This document shows, piece after piece, positions 62,075 through 64,000 of a stretch of DNA of 64,000 bases. The stretch is from CBDAPE01 sp965198325. GTDB lineage: Bacteria > Pseudomonadota > Alphaproteobacteria > UBA828 > JAPUJA01. Numbering within the stretch: position 1 is the first letter of the stretch; each line of letters opens with the position of its first letter. The DNA lies in the NCBI GenBank assembly GCA_965198325.1, contig CBDAPE010000013.1, positions 186,001-250,000 of the forward strand, written 5' to 3'. The notes below the pieces were generated by a model. That model searched no databases and had not been told where the DNA came from. It saw only the letters and a program-made list of their open reading frames with translations. The position numbers and the translations under genes were made by a program.

Positions 62075-62347
62075 GGTTGCCAGGACAACGATGAGGACCA
62101 GAAGCCCGCCGAGAGACGGCGCCGACCCTGCCAGGGCGAAGACGCGTTCGACGTAGAGCCCCAGGGTGCCTCCACCTCCGTCGCTGTCGATCACGAGGCC
62201 GATCAACGGCAGCGGCGCCGCGATGCCAGCGCCTTCCGCCAGTGCGGCCGCCGTAAGCGCCAGCAGCACAAAGGTGCTGCGTGCGGGATAGGTCGCGAAG
62301 AAGTGCCTGAACAGCCGCATGGACTGCCGGGTATCGTCGAATCTCAT
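62075..62347 (-). pseudogene. ABC transporter N-terminal remnant (duplicate)
   Basis: From ATG 62347: MRFDDTRQSMRLFRHFFATY, PARSTFVLLALTAAALAEGA and GLYVERVFALAGSAPSLGGL. It is very close to residues 1-90 of the exporter at 57714-59459 and then stops. The DNA beyond belongs to the P-loop kinase fusion gene. Confidence 0.88.
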
Positions 62348-63031
62348 TATCGGCGAGCGGGATCTGTCGGATCAGTGCCCAGTCGATGGGCGTGCCGCGT
62401 GCGATGCTGCATGCCGCGCGCCGGCCCAGCACGGCGGGTAGATGTTTGGGCACAAGGCCATGGCCGGGACGGATGATCCTGACATTGCCGCTCGTCAGCA
62501 CCTCCCCTTCGGCGATATCGGCGACCGCGAAGATCGACCGGCGGAACACGAGGCTGCCTTTCTCGCTCTCCGACCGGGTGTAGTTGACGTCGCCGAGGGC
62601 GGCCCAGGCATCGCGGACATCCGCGACCAGCCTCGCCAGTTCCTCCGGCTCCAAGGAAAACGCACTGTCCGGGCCGCCGTCGGACCGGCGGAGCGTCACA
62701 TGCTTTTCGATCGCCGTGGCGCCGAGCGCGACGGCGGCGGTCGCCACGGTCGTTCCCAGCGTGTGGTCCGACAGGCCGACCTCAATGCCGAAGCGGCGGC
62801 GCATGTCGTCGATCGTGCGCAGGTTGGCCTCCTCCGGCGCCGTCGGATAGCCGCTGATGCAATGCAGCGGCATCAGTTGTTCGCAATCGCCGCTGCGGGC
62901 CGCCTCCACCGCGTCGGCGATTTCGCCCTCGTCGGCCATGCCGGTCGAGACGATCATGGATTTTCCGGTCCGTGCGGCGCGCGCGATCACGTAGGGCGGG
63001 TTCACCGGACCGATCGAGATCGAAGACGCGT
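62348..63031 (-). pseudogene. pseI: pseI remnant 2 (pseudaminic acid synthase, C-terminal half)
   Basis: The frame encodes VIARAARTGKSMIVSTGMAD, then CISGYPTAPEEANLRTIDDM, GIEVGLSDHTLGTTVATAAV, ALGATAIEKHVTLRR and the SAF (antifreeze-like) domain GNVRIIRPGHGLVPKHLPAV, LGRRAACSIARGTPIDW. The N-terminal ~120 residues, with part of the PEP-binding barrel, are missing at the PIG-L boundary. No stop separates it from the ABC remnant. Confidence 0.85.
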
Positions 63032-63739
63032 TCAGCGCACCAGTTCCCTTACCACCATGAAACACTCCGCCGCCTTCAACCCGGCCGCAGCGCCGCGTAC
63101 ACGGGCAAGCGCCTCGACGGCTTCGAGCGACCTTGCGTGCGGGAACGGGCGCATCTCCGCCGCGTAGGCCTCCAGCGCCCGCACCTTGAGATGAAGGAAC
63201 GGCTCGATATCGACCCAACGCTGGGGCCGGAACGCGTCGCCCGCGCTTTGCCACTCGGTGCTCGACACCGTTTCGAAGGCATAGACCGCCCTCACCGGCG
63301 AGCCTGGCAGAGGGCGGCATGCCGTCACGACCGCCTGATGGACGATGCGATGATCGACGTTCAGGTCGCTCGTGTGGTGCGTATAGACGATCTCCGGCGC
63401 CACCGCTTCAACGACGGCCTCGATGGGCTTGATGATGTCCAGCAAGGGCAAGGTATCGAGGCGGTTGTCGGGCAGACCCAACAGGCGCGGCTCTTCCGCA
63501 CCGATCGTGGACGCTGCGCGCAAGGCGGCGGCCTTGAGGGCGGTCAGTTCCGGTTCTCTGCCCTCCGGTTCACGCCGGGCGGCGCGCGACGTGGTGCCTT
63601 CGGCGACGATCACGATATGTACCGTGTCGCCCCTGGCGGCGTGCGACGCCAGTACCCCGCCGCAACCGAGGATTTCATCATCGGGATGCGCCGCGACCGC
63701 CAGGACCGCGTGTCTCGAATCAACGGTGTCAGTAGACAA
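63032..63739 (-). CDS. PIG-L family deacetylase
   Basis: 235 residues from TTG 63739, whose codons overlap the VOC gene end; no better start is seen. The zinc site is AVAAHPDDEILGCGGVLASH (HPDDE) with the later YTHHTSDLNVDHRIVHQAV (His). LmbE/PIG-L enzymes remove acetyl groups from GlcNAc-type sugars. Its context with PseB/PseC and glycosyltransferases suggests N-deacetylation of a precursor or glycan. The stop coincides with the break in pseI, so the junction may have been formed by recombination here. Confidence 0.88.
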   Translation of the reverse strand: MSTDTVDSRHAVLAVAAHPDDEILGCGGVLASHAARGDTVHIVIVAEGTTSRAARREPEGREPELTALKAAALRAASTIGAEEPRLLGLPDNRLDTLPLLDIIKPIEAVVEAVAPEIVYTHHTSDLNVDHRIVHQAVVTACRPLPGSPVRAVYAFETVSSTEWQSAGDAFRPQRWVDIEPFLHLKVRALEAYAAEMRPFPHARSLEAVEALARVRGAAAGLKAAECFMVVRELVR

Positions 63740-64000
63740 ACCGGTCCTCGTCGTAGTGCTTGAACTCGATCACGTTGTTGGACGGGTCGGCGATGCAGAA
63801 GCTGCGGTGACGCTCCGGCAAGTCGCCGAAACGCACGAACAGGTCTAGGAACAGCGGCCAACCAGACTCGCGGCAGCGTGCGTAACACGCGTCGAACTCC
63901 TCGCCATCGGTGAACGTGATCCCGAAATGGCGCGGATACAGCTTGAGTTCGGGCTCGATCTCTCCGGGCGCCAGATGGCAGACAAGCTGGTCGCTATGGA
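63729..64000 (-). CDS. VOC family protein, C-terminal part
   Basis: The frame enters from the window edge and ends FCIADPSNNVIEFKHYDEDR plus FVY-stop. DP-N-IEFK is the typical C-terminal VOC module with the metal-ligand Glu. The upstream part reads LAPGEIEPELKLYPRHFGIT FTDGEEFD-like sequence. Glyoxalase/bleomycin-resistance type; the substrate is unknown. It is translationally coupled to the PIG-L gene. Confidence 0.75.
   Translation of the reverse strand, partial: HSDQLVCHLAPGEIEPELKLYPRHFGITFTDGEEFDACYARCRESGWPLFLDLFVRFGDLPERHRSFCIADPSNNVIEFKHYDEDRFVY

Overview
The window looks like a GC-rich alphaproteobacterial chromosome segment or genomic island. This rests on the types of coding sequence present (bactofilin, BufA2-type bufferins, pseudaminic-acid genes, inositol-phosphate synthase, alphaproteobacterial-type serine-recombinase tails) and on the mix of insertion sequences (IS3, IS4, IS6, IS21, IS66, IS110, IS256). 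No rRNA or convincing tRNA was seen, so the genus cannot be named.

Layout. (1) 1-9.9 kb is an accessory zone: the C-terminal part of an AAA_13/RloC-like ATPase, gene scraps, a DUF6946 gene, two tandem bufferin genes, a small zinc-ribbon gene, a frameshifted YecA-like gene and a bactofilin. Five copies of one ~250-bp MITE-like element are scattered here. (2) 9.9-16.5 kb is an IS3 element followed by a co-directional catabolic cluster: a trimethylamine-dehydrogenase-type flavoprotein, a frameshifted aldehyde dehydrogenase and a UbiD-family decarboxylase. (3) 16.5-24.2 kb holds a decapitated serine recombinase, a complete IS21 (copy A), IS66 remains, a methyltransferase, inositol-3-phosphate synthase and more IS wreckage. 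(4) 24.8-27.5 kb is a small defence block: HigB/HigA, Mrr, and an MmeI-like restriction-modification gene cut off by IS21 copy B. (5) 30.1-32.0 kb is a three-gene island (homocysteine S-methyltransferase, DUF6506, SRPBCC) bracketed by inverted right ends of IS21 copies B and C. (6) 32.0-37.6 kb is a nested IS pile: IS21-C cut by an intact IS256, which sits in a second IS256, which abuts an IS6-type element carrying a group II intron and a 47-bp insertion. (7) 37.6-42.9 kb holds a VOC protein, a broken topoisomerase start, a RecQ homologue with altered ATPase motifs, repeat-rich noncoding DNA, and recombinase/integrase and IS110 remnants. (8) 43.2-64 kb is a surface-polysaccharide locus: nucleotide-sugar dehydrogenase (no normal start codon), asparagine synthase, several GT4 glycosyltransferases, methyltransferases, PseB/PseC, a capsule-synthesis-like protein, an ABC exporter, an APH-fold kinase, a P-loop kinase fusion, PIG-L deacetylase and VOC protein. 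An ABC-pseI block is duplicated and decayed within it.

The polysaccharide genes would together make, amidate, transfer and export a glycan that may contain pseudaminic acid, but both pseI copies are wrecked and several genes carry frameshifts. The general picture is a heavily IS-eroded chromosome region. The most unusual signals are the integrase-derived MITE family, the mobile-looking 47-bp repeat, the RecQ with changes in both Walker motifs, orphan tandem bufferins, and the decayed ABC/pseI duplication.
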